Below the pieces are notes generated by a model. It made no database searches, was not told where the DNA came from, and saw only the letters and a list, made by a program, of their open reading frames with translations. Below are positions 34,751 to 42,551 of a DNA stretch of 64,000 nucleotides, one piece after another. The translations under genes and the position numbers were made by a program. This DNA comes from Prado023 sp963747335. Lineage in GTDB: Bacteria > Actinomycetota > Actinomycetes > S36-B12 > CAIYMF01. The stretch is from NCBI GenBank assembly GCA_963747335.1, contig CAVVEV010000010.1:1-64000 (forward strand). Reading direction: 5' to 3'. Numbering within the stretch: position 1 is the first letter of the stretch; the number at the start of each line of letters is the position of its first letter.

Positions 34751-35035
34751 TCACAGCACTCCGCCGACGTACTTCGCGCCGGCAATGGCCTCGATCGTCT
34801 GGGCGACGTCGAAGTGCGCGGATCCCGGGATCGTCGGGACGAATCCGACCAACATGCCGTCGGCCATCACCTGCGCCTCCAGGCCGGACGCCCCATCGGC
34901 GTCCCAGAGCGCCTCAGCCCCGCCGGGCAGGACGATGCGCACGCACACGCGGTTCAGCCCCGGACGGTGGACATTGGCGATGAACCCCCGCTCATTGAGA
35001 GCGGCCACGACCTCTTCGACCTCAACAGCCTCCAT
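34751..35035 (-). CDS. Small conserved-looking hypothetical protein
   Basis: About 94 residues from the ATG at 35,035 (MEAVEVEEVVAALNERGFIA), preceded by AGGA. A GTG at 35,080 would add 15 residues. The predicted fold alternates helix and strand: NRVCVRIVLPGGAEALWDAD, then VMADGMLVGFVPTIPGSAHF and a final helix VAQTIEAIAGAKY. I do not recognise the family. The 14 residues around AEALWDADGASG suggest a small soluble binding domain. It lies 35 bp upstream of the UPF0104 gene, on the same strand. Confidence 0.6.
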   Translation of the reverse strand: MEAVEVEEVVAALNERGFIANVHRPGLNRVCVRIVLPGGAEALWDADGASGLEAQVMADGMLVGFVPTIPGSAHFDVAQTIEAIAGAKYVGGVL

Positions 35036-35102
35036 GAGGGTGAATCCTGACACGGACCCGGCGCCCGCGCCGCCCGTCACGCCGATCGGCGCGCCTCGCG
35101 GC

Positions 35103-36290
35103 TCACATCCAGCGCAACCGGTACCACGTGGACCCAGGAGCAGCGTCCGGGGCGATGAGCACGACCTTGGCGTCCCCGCTCATTCGCGTGCGTGTCGCGC
35201 TGCTCGGGATCGCCGCACCGGCCGCCGCGAACGCAGCCGTCAGATCGGTGGAATCACCCGTTGCCCGGTCGAGGACGCGCAGGAGGTGGGCACCCGGGGT
35301 TCCGCCGATCACGAGCACATAGCGCCCACGGCGCGACATCGGGGCCGGGCCCGGGTCACCGGCTGGGAGGGCAGCCATGGTGGCCGACGCGACGTCATAG
35401 CGGATCGGCCCACCTGGGCAGGCAGTCCAGCCGCCGTCGCAGGTCGTGGGGCCGATGGAGAAGACCGCGCCACCGTCCCCGGTCAGGACCGGCGAGGCTC
35501 CGCCCACACCGGCGATGACCGTGGACCTGTTCAGCAGCACGCTGGCGGGTCGCCAGACGTTGTATCCCGCCTCGTCACCCGTGGCGTGGAACCCCGGCAT
35601 CAGCACTATCCGACCGGTCTCGCTGATCTGCGGGGGCTGCGGGCGCTCGAACGCGTCCGTGGCCTCCGAACAGGCTCCGGGGAACGTACGGATCCGCTTG
35701 GTGCGCATGTCCTTGACGTAGAGGTCCAACCGGTCGGCCACCGTCAGGTTGACGCAGAACGCGACAAAGCGGCCGTTGCCGGACAGCGCCGGCTCGGAGT
35801 ACGTGATCATCGTCCGCCACGAGGGCTCATCAGGGCACTCGGTGCTCGTCGGCGTCCACCCCGCAGCCAGGGGCCTGCCCTTCACCGTCGTCGCCGCGGG
35901 CCGCGCCTTGTTCGTCGTGCGGTCACGCACCCACGGGGCGTAGCACGAGGTCGTTCCGGGCCTGGTGTAGGTGTAGACCACATACCGACCGCTGTCCGAC
36001 AGCCCGTAGTAGGCGTAGCTGCTCGACGACGGCAGCCGTCGCACGGTGCGCCCCTTCACCACGTCGCGAACGACGTAGCGTCCGTTGAACCGTCCGAGGA
36101 CGTAGCGACCGTCCTTGGACAGGTCGACCACATCGGTCATCCCCAGAGGTTCGGCAACCCCGATCGCAGCAGTTGCCATCAACGGTCCCGCCGGAGCGGC
36201 CGACGCGGCGGGGCTGGGTGCGGCGACAGCAGCGACGGCGGCGACGGCCAGGAGCGCGGAGCGCCCGCGAAGTGACGATGACGTGATCAT
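35103..36290 (-). CDS. Secreted beta-propeller-like protein (PD40/TolB-type repeats)
   Basis: The 395 residues begin with a signal peptide (SALLAVAAVAAVAAPSPAAS, cleavage near ASA-AP). Several repeats share the form DLSKDGRYVLGRFNGRYVV, GLSDSGRYVVYTY, ALSGNGRFVAFCV and PMSRRGRYVLVIGG, which is the SxDGRYVxF motif of PD40/TolB-like propellers. Pairs of Cys (TSCYAPW, STECPDE, TTCDGGWTACPGG) suggest disulphides in an exported protein. There is no lipobox and no enzymatic motif. Its role is unknown. The 150 bp between its start and the epimerase gene hold nothing recognisable. Confidence 0.7.
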   Translation of the reverse strand: MITSSSLRGRSALLAVAAVAAVAAPSPAASAAPAGPLMATAAIGVAEPLGMTDVVDLSKDGRYVLGRFNGRYVVRDVVKGRTVRRLPSSSSYAYYGLSDSGRYVVYTYTRPGTTSCYAPWVRDRTTNKARPAATTVKGRPLAAGWTPTSTECPDEPSWRTMITYSEPALSGNGRFVAFCVNLTVADRLDLYVKDMRTKRIRTFPGACSEATDAFERPQPPQISETGRIVLMPGFHATGDEAGYNVWRPASVLLNRSTVIAGVGGASPVLTGDGGAVFSIGPTTCDGGWTACPGGPIRYDVASATMAALPAGDPGPAPMSRRGRYVLVIGGTPGAHLLRVLDRATGDSTDLTAAFAAAGAAIPSSATRTRMSGDAKVVLIAPDAAPGSTWYRLRWM

Positions 36291-36440
36291 TGTCCGACCC
36301 CCCTACCCTCCAGGGCCTGCGTATCGAGGTCCATCTCCACGGTATCCCCGGGTCCGGGACACGCGGCAGCACCGAAGGTCCTGTCCACTCAGCGCCTCCC
36401 GCCCTGCACCGCACTGGGCCGGTGCGCCACCGAACGGCCC

Positions 36441-37412
36441 TCAGACCCGAGCGACCGTCCCACCCGCCGCTGGCCGGTAATGGCTCACTGTGGCAGCCAC
36501 GGCCTCGGCCATCGGGGTGGACACGAACTCGGGGAACCGCGCGCGGAAGGCGGTGTCGTCGACCAGGAAGGGCTCGGTCCACTGGTAGGTCAGCGGCAGC
36601 GACTCCCGCGAGATCCGGTGGAACGGTGCAGCCATCCGCAGCATTCCTCTGCTGACCAGCGCCGTCGCGCGCGGCTCAGGGAGCGCGTCGTTCACCAGCG
36701 CCAGGAACTCACCGCCGGTGACAGCCGGGGCGTGCGGCAGGTGCCAGATCCGACCTGCGGCGTCCGGGGCCGCACCCAGCGCGACGAACGCCCGGGCGAT
36801 GTCGGGGAGGTAGGCACACGAGTGCCCGGCGTCCATCGACCCCATCCAGCGCAGCTTCCCGCGGCCGGCAACGGGCTCGATGGCCAGGGCGGTGATCCCC
36901 GAGTTGTCGGCATACGGGCCGAAGTAGTCCGATGCCCGTCCGATGACGACCTCGATCACACCGTCGGCGTGCGCTGCCAGCAGCGCGTCGGCCATGGCTG
37001 CCCGGGTGGCGCCCTTGCGGTCCGTGGCGGCGTGCGGGGACCGCTCGGTCATCGGGCTGGAGCCAGGTCCGTACGCGTAAAGGTTGTCGACCATCACCAG
37101 GCGCCGCACACCTGCGGAGTCCGCGGCGCGCATGACCCGCTGCAGCATCGTCGGGAACTCCTGCGGCCAGCGGTGGTAGGGCGGCTGCGCCGCCATGTAG
37201 GCGACGTCGGCGCCCTCGAGCGCAGCATGCAGCTGGTCGACCGCGATCGCGTCGGCCGTGCGCCAGTCGACGCCTGGGGGTGCGGCGGGTCCGGGGCCGG
37301 AGCGGTTGATCCCCCGGGCATCGAGGCCGGCCTCGACCAGCGCTGTCAGGATCGCGGAACCGGCGGCGCCCGAGGCGCCGAGGACTACGTGGGTGCTCGT
37401 CTGTGTGGTCAC
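36441..37412 (-). CDS. NAD(P)-dependent epimerase/dehydratase (extended SDR family)
   Basis: The 323 residues start from the GTG at 37,412. The Rossmann motif is HVVLGASGAAGSAILTALVE (GxxGxxG, residues 12-18). VRRLVMVDNLYAYGPGSSPM carries a Tyr where extended SDRs have catalytic YxxxK, but no Lys follows at the usual spacing, so it may bind rather than catalyse or use a variant site. IGRASDYFGPYADNSG and SCAYLPDIARAFVALG are typical of the epimerase group. The substrate is unknown. It is divergent from a TetR gene with a shared palindrome, so it is likely that regulator's target. Confidence 0.8.
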   Translation of the reverse strand: MTTQTSTHVVLGASGAAGSAILTALVEAGLDARGINRSGPGPAAPPGVDWRTADAIAVDQLHAALEGADVAYMAAQPPYHRWPQEFPTMLQRVMRAADSAGVRRLVMVDNLYAYGPGSSPMTERSPHAATDRKGATRAAMADALLAAHADGVIEVVIGRASDYFGPYADNSGITALAIEPVAGRGKLRWMGSMDAGHSCAYLPDIARAFVALGAAPDAAGRIWHLPHAPAVTGGEFLALVNDALPEPRATALVSRGMLRMAAPFHRISRESLPLTYQWTEPFLVDDTAFRARFPEFVSTPMAEAVAATVSHYRPAAGGTVARV

Positions 37413-37423
37413 GCACCCACCAT

Positions 37424-37460
37424 ATGCGAACAGCGTTCACTTTGCAAGAGATGTTCGCAT
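37424..37460. promoter_or_regulatory. Inverted-repeat operator between the epimerase and TetR genes
   Basis: ATGCGAACA (37424-37432) and TGTTCGCAT (37452-37460) are perfect inverted arms 19 bp apart. A smaller GAACAGCGTTC palindrome overlaps the left arm. The right arm covers the -35 region of the probable leaderless TetR promoter (TACGCT at 37478-37483, ATG seven bases later), which fits autorepression. Confidence 0.6.
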
Positions 37461-37490
37461 CCATTGCCCGATCCGGGTACGCTTCGGCCC

Positions 37491-38276
37491 ATGACGACCC
37501 GTCGCGAGCTGACCCGCACGGCAACGATCGCCGAGATCAGGAGGGCCGCCCTGGCGCAGATCGAGGACGAGGGAGCGCCCGCGCTGTCCATCCGTGGGGT
37601 CGCCCGCGCGATCGGGATGAGCCCTGCAGGGCTCTACCGCTACTACGACGGCAGGGACGCACTGCTCACGGACCTGCTCGTCGACGCCTACGGTGACCTG
37701 GCCCGGGCCGTGGCTGATGCCGCCGGCCTCCCGATCGCGTCCCCCGCGGACCTGTCCGGGGCACCTGACCCGTCGGAGGCTTCGGCACCCAGGGTGGCCG
37801 ACCCGGTCGCCGCCCTGACACGCGCCATCGAGGCATACCGGCAGTGGGCAGTGGACAACCGCGCGCGCTTCCTGCTGATCTTCGGCACGCCTGTCCCCGG
37901 GTACTCGGCCCCTGAGGACGGCCCCACGGTGGCGGCCAACCGGCAGATGGGGCAGGTGTTCTTCACGCTGGCGGCCATCGGGTGGGCCACGGGTCGGATC
38001 GTGCGTCCATCCACGGGCACCCCGGGCACCACGGGCGCCGAGCTCACGCCCGGGGAGGCGGACCTCCATGCCCAGATGGAGGCGCTCGCCCCGGGCTTCC
38101 CCGCGTCCCTCATCCCGCAGATGCTGGCCGGTTGGGCGCTCTGGCACGGGCTGGTCACGCTCGAGGTCACCGGCCAGCTGGAGTGGATCTACCCGGACAC
38201 TGCCCGGTTCTACTCCGAGCGCATGGCGCAGTGGGTCGCCGGCTTCACCGCCCAGGGCAGCACCAGCGTGCGCTGA
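37491..38276 (+). CDS. TetR-family regulator with WHG C-terminal domain
   Basis: The 261 residues start at the ATG at 37,491. The N-terminal helix-turn-helix reads TIAEIRRAALAQIEDEGAPA, then LSIRGVARAIGMSPAGLYRY and YDGRDALLTDLLVDAYGDL. The C-terminal part includes WAVDNRARFLLIFGTPVPGY and AGWALWHGLVTLEVTGQLEW, the WHG motif for which this TetR C-terminal family is named. An insert of acidic/Pro residues (PSEASAPRVADP) separates the two parts. It probably represses itself and the divergent epimerase. The ligand is unknown. Its stop is 3 bp from the end of convergent glnD. Confidence 0.9.
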   Translation: MTTRRELTRTATIAEIRRAALAQIEDEGAPALSIRGVARAIGMSPAGLYRYYDGRDALLTDLLVDAYGDLARAVADAAGLPIASPADLSGAPDPSEASAPRVADPVAALTRAIEAYRQWAVDNRARFLLIFGTPVPGYSAPEDGPTVAANRQMGQVFFTLAAIGWATGRIVRPSTGTPGTTGAELTPGEADLHAQMEALAPGFPASLIPQMLAGWALWHGLVTLEVTGQLEWIYPDTARFYSERMAQWVAGFTAQGSTSVR

Positions 38277-38281
38277 ACGGA

Positions 38282-40618
38282 CTATCCGCTGGGCTCGGCC
38301 AGTGCATCGGCCACGGCATCCGCGACTGCCTCGGCAAGCTCGGCATCCAGCGGGTCGCCATGGCGATCGACGAGGTAGAACACGTCGACCACCTCGGACC
38401 CCAGGGTCGAGACCCGAGCTGCCGCGATGTCGGTGCCGGTGGCCGCGATGGCCGTCCCCACCCGATGCAGCAGGCCCGGGGCATCGTGGGCCCGGACCTC
38501 CATCACGGTCGCCCGGCTCGAAGCACCTGCCACGATCTCCACCCGGGCCGGAGCGGCGTCGACGGGCCGCGCAGCCTCGTCGCGACGCGCCAGCCGGGCG
38601 GTCACGTCGAACTGCCCGAGGATGGCCCGCCGGATGTCCTCCCTCAGGCGGTCCACCGCGGGCGGGTCGCCGAACAGCGGGTTGACGCTCCACACCTCGA
38701 TCGCGCGGTCGCCCACGACCGTCGTCACTGCCGAGCGGACCTCGAGCCGGTGCATCGACAGGACCCCCGCGACCAGGCCCAGGAGGCCCAGAGAGTCCGG
38801 CGCCCCCACCGTGATGTCGAATCCCGAGTCGCGCTCCTGGAGCAGGACCCGCACGCCCTCCCCTGCGGCGATGGCCAGCTGGTCCTCGGAGAGCCGCGGC
38901 TCGCGGGGCAGCTCCTCTCCGGCGAGCTGGCCCCGGACCCGGTCCACCAGCTCGGCCACCAGGGACCTCTTCCACGAGGTCCAGGCCAGCGGTCCGGTGG
39001 CCAGGGCATCGGCCCTGGTGAGGGCGGAGAGCAGGCCGAGCATCTCCGCAGTCCCGACGGCCTGGGCCACGGTGTCGATCGTCTGCGGATCATCGAGGTC
39101 ACGACGCGTCGCGGTGTCGGGGAGCAGAAGGTGGTGCCGGCACATCTCCACCAGCACCCGGCAGTCCTCGGCGCTGAACCCCATGTGCTCGGCGATCTCG
39201 GCGACCAGCACGACGCCGACGTCGGTGTGGTCCTGCCCGGGGCGGCCCTTGCCGATGTCGTGCAGCAGGGCACCGACGAGCAGCAGGTCGGGGCGATGGA
39301 CCTCGCGGGTGTAGGCGCACGCCTGGACGGCCGCCTCCAGCAGGTGACGGTCGACCGTGTATCGATGGACCGGGTTGTGCTGGGGAGCGGAGCGCACGAC
39401 CTCCCAGTACGGGATCAGCAAGGTGATGGCCCCGGCCTGGTCCAGGGACTCCCAGACGGGGACAGCACTGCGTCCGGCGCCGAGGAGTGACACGAGGGCA
39501 TCGCGCGCCGGTGCGGGCCACGGCACGGGCATCGGAGCCGACTCGGCGACCAGGCGCGCCACGGCGTGCCGGCTGAGCAGGCTGCCGGACTGGGCGGCGG
39601 CAGCGGCCGCCCGGAGGATGAGGGTGGGGTCACGGTCGGGGCGGGCGTCAGCAGCCAGAACCGCCTCACCGTCCTGCAGGACGACTCCCTCGGCCAGCGG
39701 ACTACGAGCCGGGCCCCGGGGCTTCAGCCGCTTGAAGCCCAGCTTCGGGCGCGCTCGGACGATCCGGTCCACCGCGTGCCACGTGACGTCGGAGGCGACC
39801 CCGATCGACCGGCCGGCCGCCGAGACCTCCCGGAGCAGGGTGTCGGCATCGCCCATCCCCAGCACCTCGGCGATCGGGCCCTGCTCCTGCTTGGTCAGTC
39901 GATCGGTGGGACGGCTGGCGACACGGTGCAACGCATCACGCACGTCCAGCAGGAGCGCCTTGGCTGGTGCGAGCTCGGCATGCGGAGCGTCGGTGACCCA
40001 GGAGGCAGCCACCGCCCGCAGGACGGTCAGGTCACGCAGGCCGCCATAGGACTCCTTGATGTCGGGCTCCAGGAGGTGGGCCAACTCGCCGCTGGTCGTG
40101 GTCCGCTCCCGCACCGACGCCTGGAGGTCTGGCAGCCGTCGGGGGGCAAGGGCCCTCCAGTCGGCCAGCACCGAGGTCTTGAGGGCAGCCGTGGCTGCCT
40201 CGTCCCCGGCCACGGTCCGGGCGTCCAGCATGCCGAGCACGACCTTGATGTCGGCCGCGGCCAGCCTGCGAGCCTCTGAGACGGTGCGCACCGAGTGGTC
40301 CAGGCGAAGCCCTGAGTCCCAGATGGGGTACCAGAGCCGGTCGGCGACCTCGGCGATCGACCCTCCCGGGTGCAGCAGGACCAGGTCCAGGTCGCTGCCG
40401 GCGCTCAGCTCACGCCGGCCGCAGCCACCCACGGCCACCAGCGTCGCCCCCGCCTGCGCTGCGCCCGAGGCCTCGAACAGCTCCACCAGCCACCGGTCGG
40501 TCAGATCGGTGAGCGCGACACGCGCCTGGTTGCCGGGCCGGTCCTGGGCGGCGAGGAGGTCTGCACGGGCGGCCAGGAACCGGTCGCCTGGCGAGAGCTC
40601 GGACGTCTGCGCGGACAT
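38282..40618 (-). CDS. glnD: [Protein-PII] uridylyl-/adenylyltransferase GlnD
   Basis: GlnD senses glutamine and modifies or demodifies PII. The 778 residues start from the ATG at 40,618 (MSAQTSELSPGDRFLAARAD) behind AGAGGA. The nucleotidyltransferase domain has VAVGGCGRRELSAGSDLDLV, the GS-DxD motif, near residue 70. The HD domain has LLVGALLHDIGKGRPGQDHT. Two C-terminal ACT domains are visible as VRVLLQERDSGFDITVGAPD and VMEVRAHDAPGLLHRVGTAI. In actinobacteria the same enzyme adenylylates PII, so the donor cannot be fixed by sequence. It is the last gene of amt-glnB-glnD, 88 bp after glnB. Confidence 0.94.
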   Translation of the reverse strand: MSAQTSELSPGDRFLAARADLLAAQDRPGNQARVALTDLTDRWLVELFEASGAAQAGATLVAVGGCGRRELSAGSDLDLVLLHPGGSIAEVADRLWYPIWDSGLRLDHSVRTVSEARRLAAADIKVVLGMLDARTVAGDEAATAALKTSVLADWRALAPRRLPDLQASVRERTTTSGELAHLLEPDIKESYGGLRDLTVLRAVAASWVTDAPHAELAPAKALLLDVRDALHRVASRPTDRLTKQEQGPIAEVLGMGDADTLLREVSAAGRSIGVASDVTWHAVDRIVRARPKLGFKRLKPRGPARSPLAEGVVLQDGEAVLAADARPDRDPTLILRAAAAAAQSGSLLSRHAVARLVAESAPMPVPWPAPARDALVSLLGAGRSAVPVWESLDQAGAITLLIPYWEVVRSAPQHNPVHRYTVDRHLLEAAVQACAYTREVHRPDLLLVGALLHDIGKGRPGQDHTDVGVVLVAEIAEHMGFSAEDCRVLVEMCRHHLLLPDTATRRDLDDPQTIDTVAQAVGTAEMLGLLSALTRADALATGPLAWTSWKRSLVAELVDRVRGQLAGEELPREPRLSEDQLAIAAGEGVRVLLQERDSGFDITVGAPDSLGLLGLVAGVLSMHRLEVRSAVTTVVGDRAIEVWSVNPLFGDPPAVDRLREDIRRAILGQFDVTARLARRDEAARPVDAAPARVEIVAGASSRATVMEVRAHDAPGLLHRVGTAIAATGTDIAAARVSTLGSEVVDVFYLVDRHGDPLDAELAEAVADAVADALAEPSG

Positions 40619-40706
40619 GGGGTCCTCTCTGGGAACCGAAGGTCTGGGGAATGGGACGATCCGCCGCCCTCGCCGGGCGACGGATCGTCTCATCTGCCGG
40701 AGGCCG

Positions 40707-41045
40707 CTACAGGGCGTCCGGGCCGTGCTCGCCGGTACGCACCCGAACGACGTCCTCGACCGGGATGGTCCAGACCTTGCCGTCGCCGATGCGCCCGGTC
40801 TGGGCGCTCTTGGTGATCACGTCTACGACCGCGGAGGCGTCGTCATCCTCGACGAGAACCTCGATGCGGACCTTGGGGACCATGTCCACCGTGTACTCCG
40901 CTCCGCGGTACACCTCGGTGTGCCCTCGCTGGCGGCCGTAGCCACTGGCCTCGGAGATCGTCAGCCCGTGGATGCCGTAGGCCTCCAGTGCGCTCTTGAC
41001 GTCCTCGAGCTTGAACGGCTTGATGATCGCGGTGACGAGCTTCAT
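40707..41045 (-). CDS. glnB: Nitrogen regulatory protein PII
   Basis: This 112-residue trimeric signal protein binds ATP/ADP and 2-oxoglutarate. MKLVTAIIKPFKLEDVKSAL opens the fold. The T-loop reads YGRQRGHTEVYRGAEYTVDM with Tyr51, the residue modified by GlnD. The B-loop is KSAQTGRIGDGKVWTIPVED. Linkage to amt by a four-base overlap indicates the GlnK function of binding and blocking the ammonium channel. Confidence 0.97.
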   Translation of the reverse strand: MKLVTAIIKPFKLEDVKSALEAYGIHGLTISEASGYGRQRGHTEVYRGAEYTVDMVPKVRIEVLVEDDDASAVVDVITKSAQTGRIGDGKVWTIPVEDVVRVRTGEHGPDAL

Positions 41046-42367
41046 GCCTTGACCTCCTCCTGGGAACGGACCGCGCTGGACCCGACGCCGGCGAACTTGC
41101 CACCACCACCGCCCGAGTTTCCGAACTCGTAGGCCACCTCGGCGTGAATCGTCTGGTCGATACCGGCGACCTCATCGTCCTCGTCGATCCGGAAGCCGAT
41201 GGTCGCCTTGATCGCCAGGGCGATCAGCAGTGCCACCACGAACGAGTACACCATCACGATGACCGCGGCCGCTGTCTGAGTCCACAGCTGCGAGGCACCG
41301 CCGCCGTAGAACAAGCCGTTCACGCCGGCCGGTGCCGCCTCGGTGGCCAGGAAGCCGATGAGGATCGTGCCGACGAGGCCACCGACCAGGTGCACGCCGA
41401 CCACGTCGAGCGAGTCGTCGTAGCCCAGGCGGAACTTCAGTCCGACTGCAAGGGCACACAGCACACCGGCGACCAGGCCGAGGGCCAGGGCCCCGAGGGG
41501 GCTGACTGCCGAGCAGGCGGGCGTGATCGCCACCAGTCCGGCAACGACACCGGATGCGGCACCCAGGCTCGTCGCGTGGCCGTCGCGGATCTTCTCCGTG
41601 ATCAACCAGCCGATGGTGGCAGCGCAGGTCGCAGCGAAGGTGTTCACGAAGACCACCGCCGCGGTGTTGCCCGCGGAGAGTGCCGAACCGGCGTTGAACC
41701 CGAACCAGCCGAACCAGAGCAGGCCCGCGCCCAGCATGACCAGCGGCAGGTTGTGCGGCCGCATCTGCGTCTTGGGCCAGCCGAGGCGCTTGCCGATCAC
41801 CAGGGCGATCGCCAGGCCCGCCGCACCCGCGTTGATGTGCACCGCGGTGCCACCGGCGAAGTCAATCGCCGGCACGCCGTTGAGCGGGCCCTGGCCGTTG
41901 AAGATCCAGCCGTTGACGTCCCACACCCAGTGCGCGACCGGGAAGTAGACCAGGGTGGCCCAGATCCCGCCGAAGATCATCCACGCGCTGAACTTGGTGC
42001 GGTCGGCGACCGCACCGGCGATCAGGGCGACCGTGATGCAGGCGAACATGGCCTGGAAGGCCACGAATGCCATCGTCGGGTACGTGGCCTCCGGGTCGTC
42101 TGCCATCAGCCCCTCGAGGCCGAAGAGTGCCAGGGGGTTGGAGAAGAACGCTCCGCCGTCGGGTGCGAACGTCATCGAGTAGCCGTAGAGGACCCACAGC
42201 ACCCCGACGAGCACCAGGGCCCCGAAGACCATCATGAACATGTTGAGTACGCCCTTGCTGCGCGTCATACCGCCGTAGAACAGGGCCAGGCCCGGCAGCA
42301 TCAGCAGGACAAGGGCGGCACTCGTGAGGATCCATGCGGTATCCCCAGTGTTGAGGGCCGATTCCAT
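41042..42367 (-). CDS. amt: Ammonium transporter
   Basis: This 441-residue channel of the Amt/Rh family has eleven membrane spans. The signal-type N-terminus and ALVLLMLPGLALFYGGMTRS are characteristic. The first pore His is in DFAGGTAVHINAGAAGLAIA and the second in LDVVGVHLVGGLVGTILIGF. The C-terminal cytoplasmic tail (RIDEDDEVAGIDQTIHAEVA) is the site PII blocks. The ATG at 42,367 has a strong AAAGGAG. Repeated GTGTTGC elements upstream may be nitrogen-control sites. Confidence 0.96.
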   Translation of the reverse strand: MESALNTGDTAWILTSAALVLLMLPGLALFYGGMTRSKGVLNMFMMVFGALVLVGVLWVLYGYSMTFAPDGGAFFSNPLALFGLEGLMADDPEATYPTMAFVAFQAMFACITVALIAGAVADRTKFSAWMIFGGIWATLVYFPVAHWVWDVNGWIFNGQGPLNGVPAIDFAGGTAVHINAGAAGLAIALVIGKRLGWPKTQMRPHNLPLVMLGAGLLWFGWFGFNAGSALSAGNTAAVVFVNTFAATCAATIGWLITEKIRDGHATSLGAASGVVAGLVAITPACSAVSPLGALALGLVAGVLCALAVGLKFRLGYDDSLDVVGVHLVGGLVGTILIGFLATEAAPAGVNGLFYGGGASQLWTQTAAAVIVMVYSFVVALLIALAIKATIGFRIDEDDEVAGIDQTIHAEVAYEFGNSGGGGGKFAGVGSSAVRSQEEVKA

Positions 42368-42432
42368 CGGCTGCTCCTTTCGTCTGACGACCCCCTCCGT
42401 TGGGGGGCCCGTGCCGCAAGAGTCCAGCGGGG

Positions 42433-42504
42433 GTGTTGCCGAAAGCGCCCGAGCGTGTTGCCTGCAGATGACGGAGTCCCGCGCTGGGTTACGAATGTGT
42501 TGCG
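42433..42504. promoter_or_regulatory. Three phased GTGTTGC repeats upstream of amt
   Basis: GTGTTGCC at 42433-42440 and 42455-42462 and GTGTTGCG at 42497-42504 start 22 and 42 bp apart, close to two and four helical turns. They lie in the gap between the divergent amt operon and an acyl-CoA dehydrogenase. GlnR-type nitrogen regulators bind paired half-sites with 22-bp spacing, so these may be GlnR sites, though the match to the known GTnAC/GAAAC consensus is only partial. Confidence 0.4.
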
Positions 42505-42551
42505 CGGCCCTGTCCGCCGCCCGGATGTCAGCCGCGGTCTACGCTGCCGGG

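Noticed and set aside
37428..37438. GAACAGCGTTC as a LexA box
   Set aside because: The half-sites are separated by three bases rather than four and flanks do not match; it overlaps the TetR operator.
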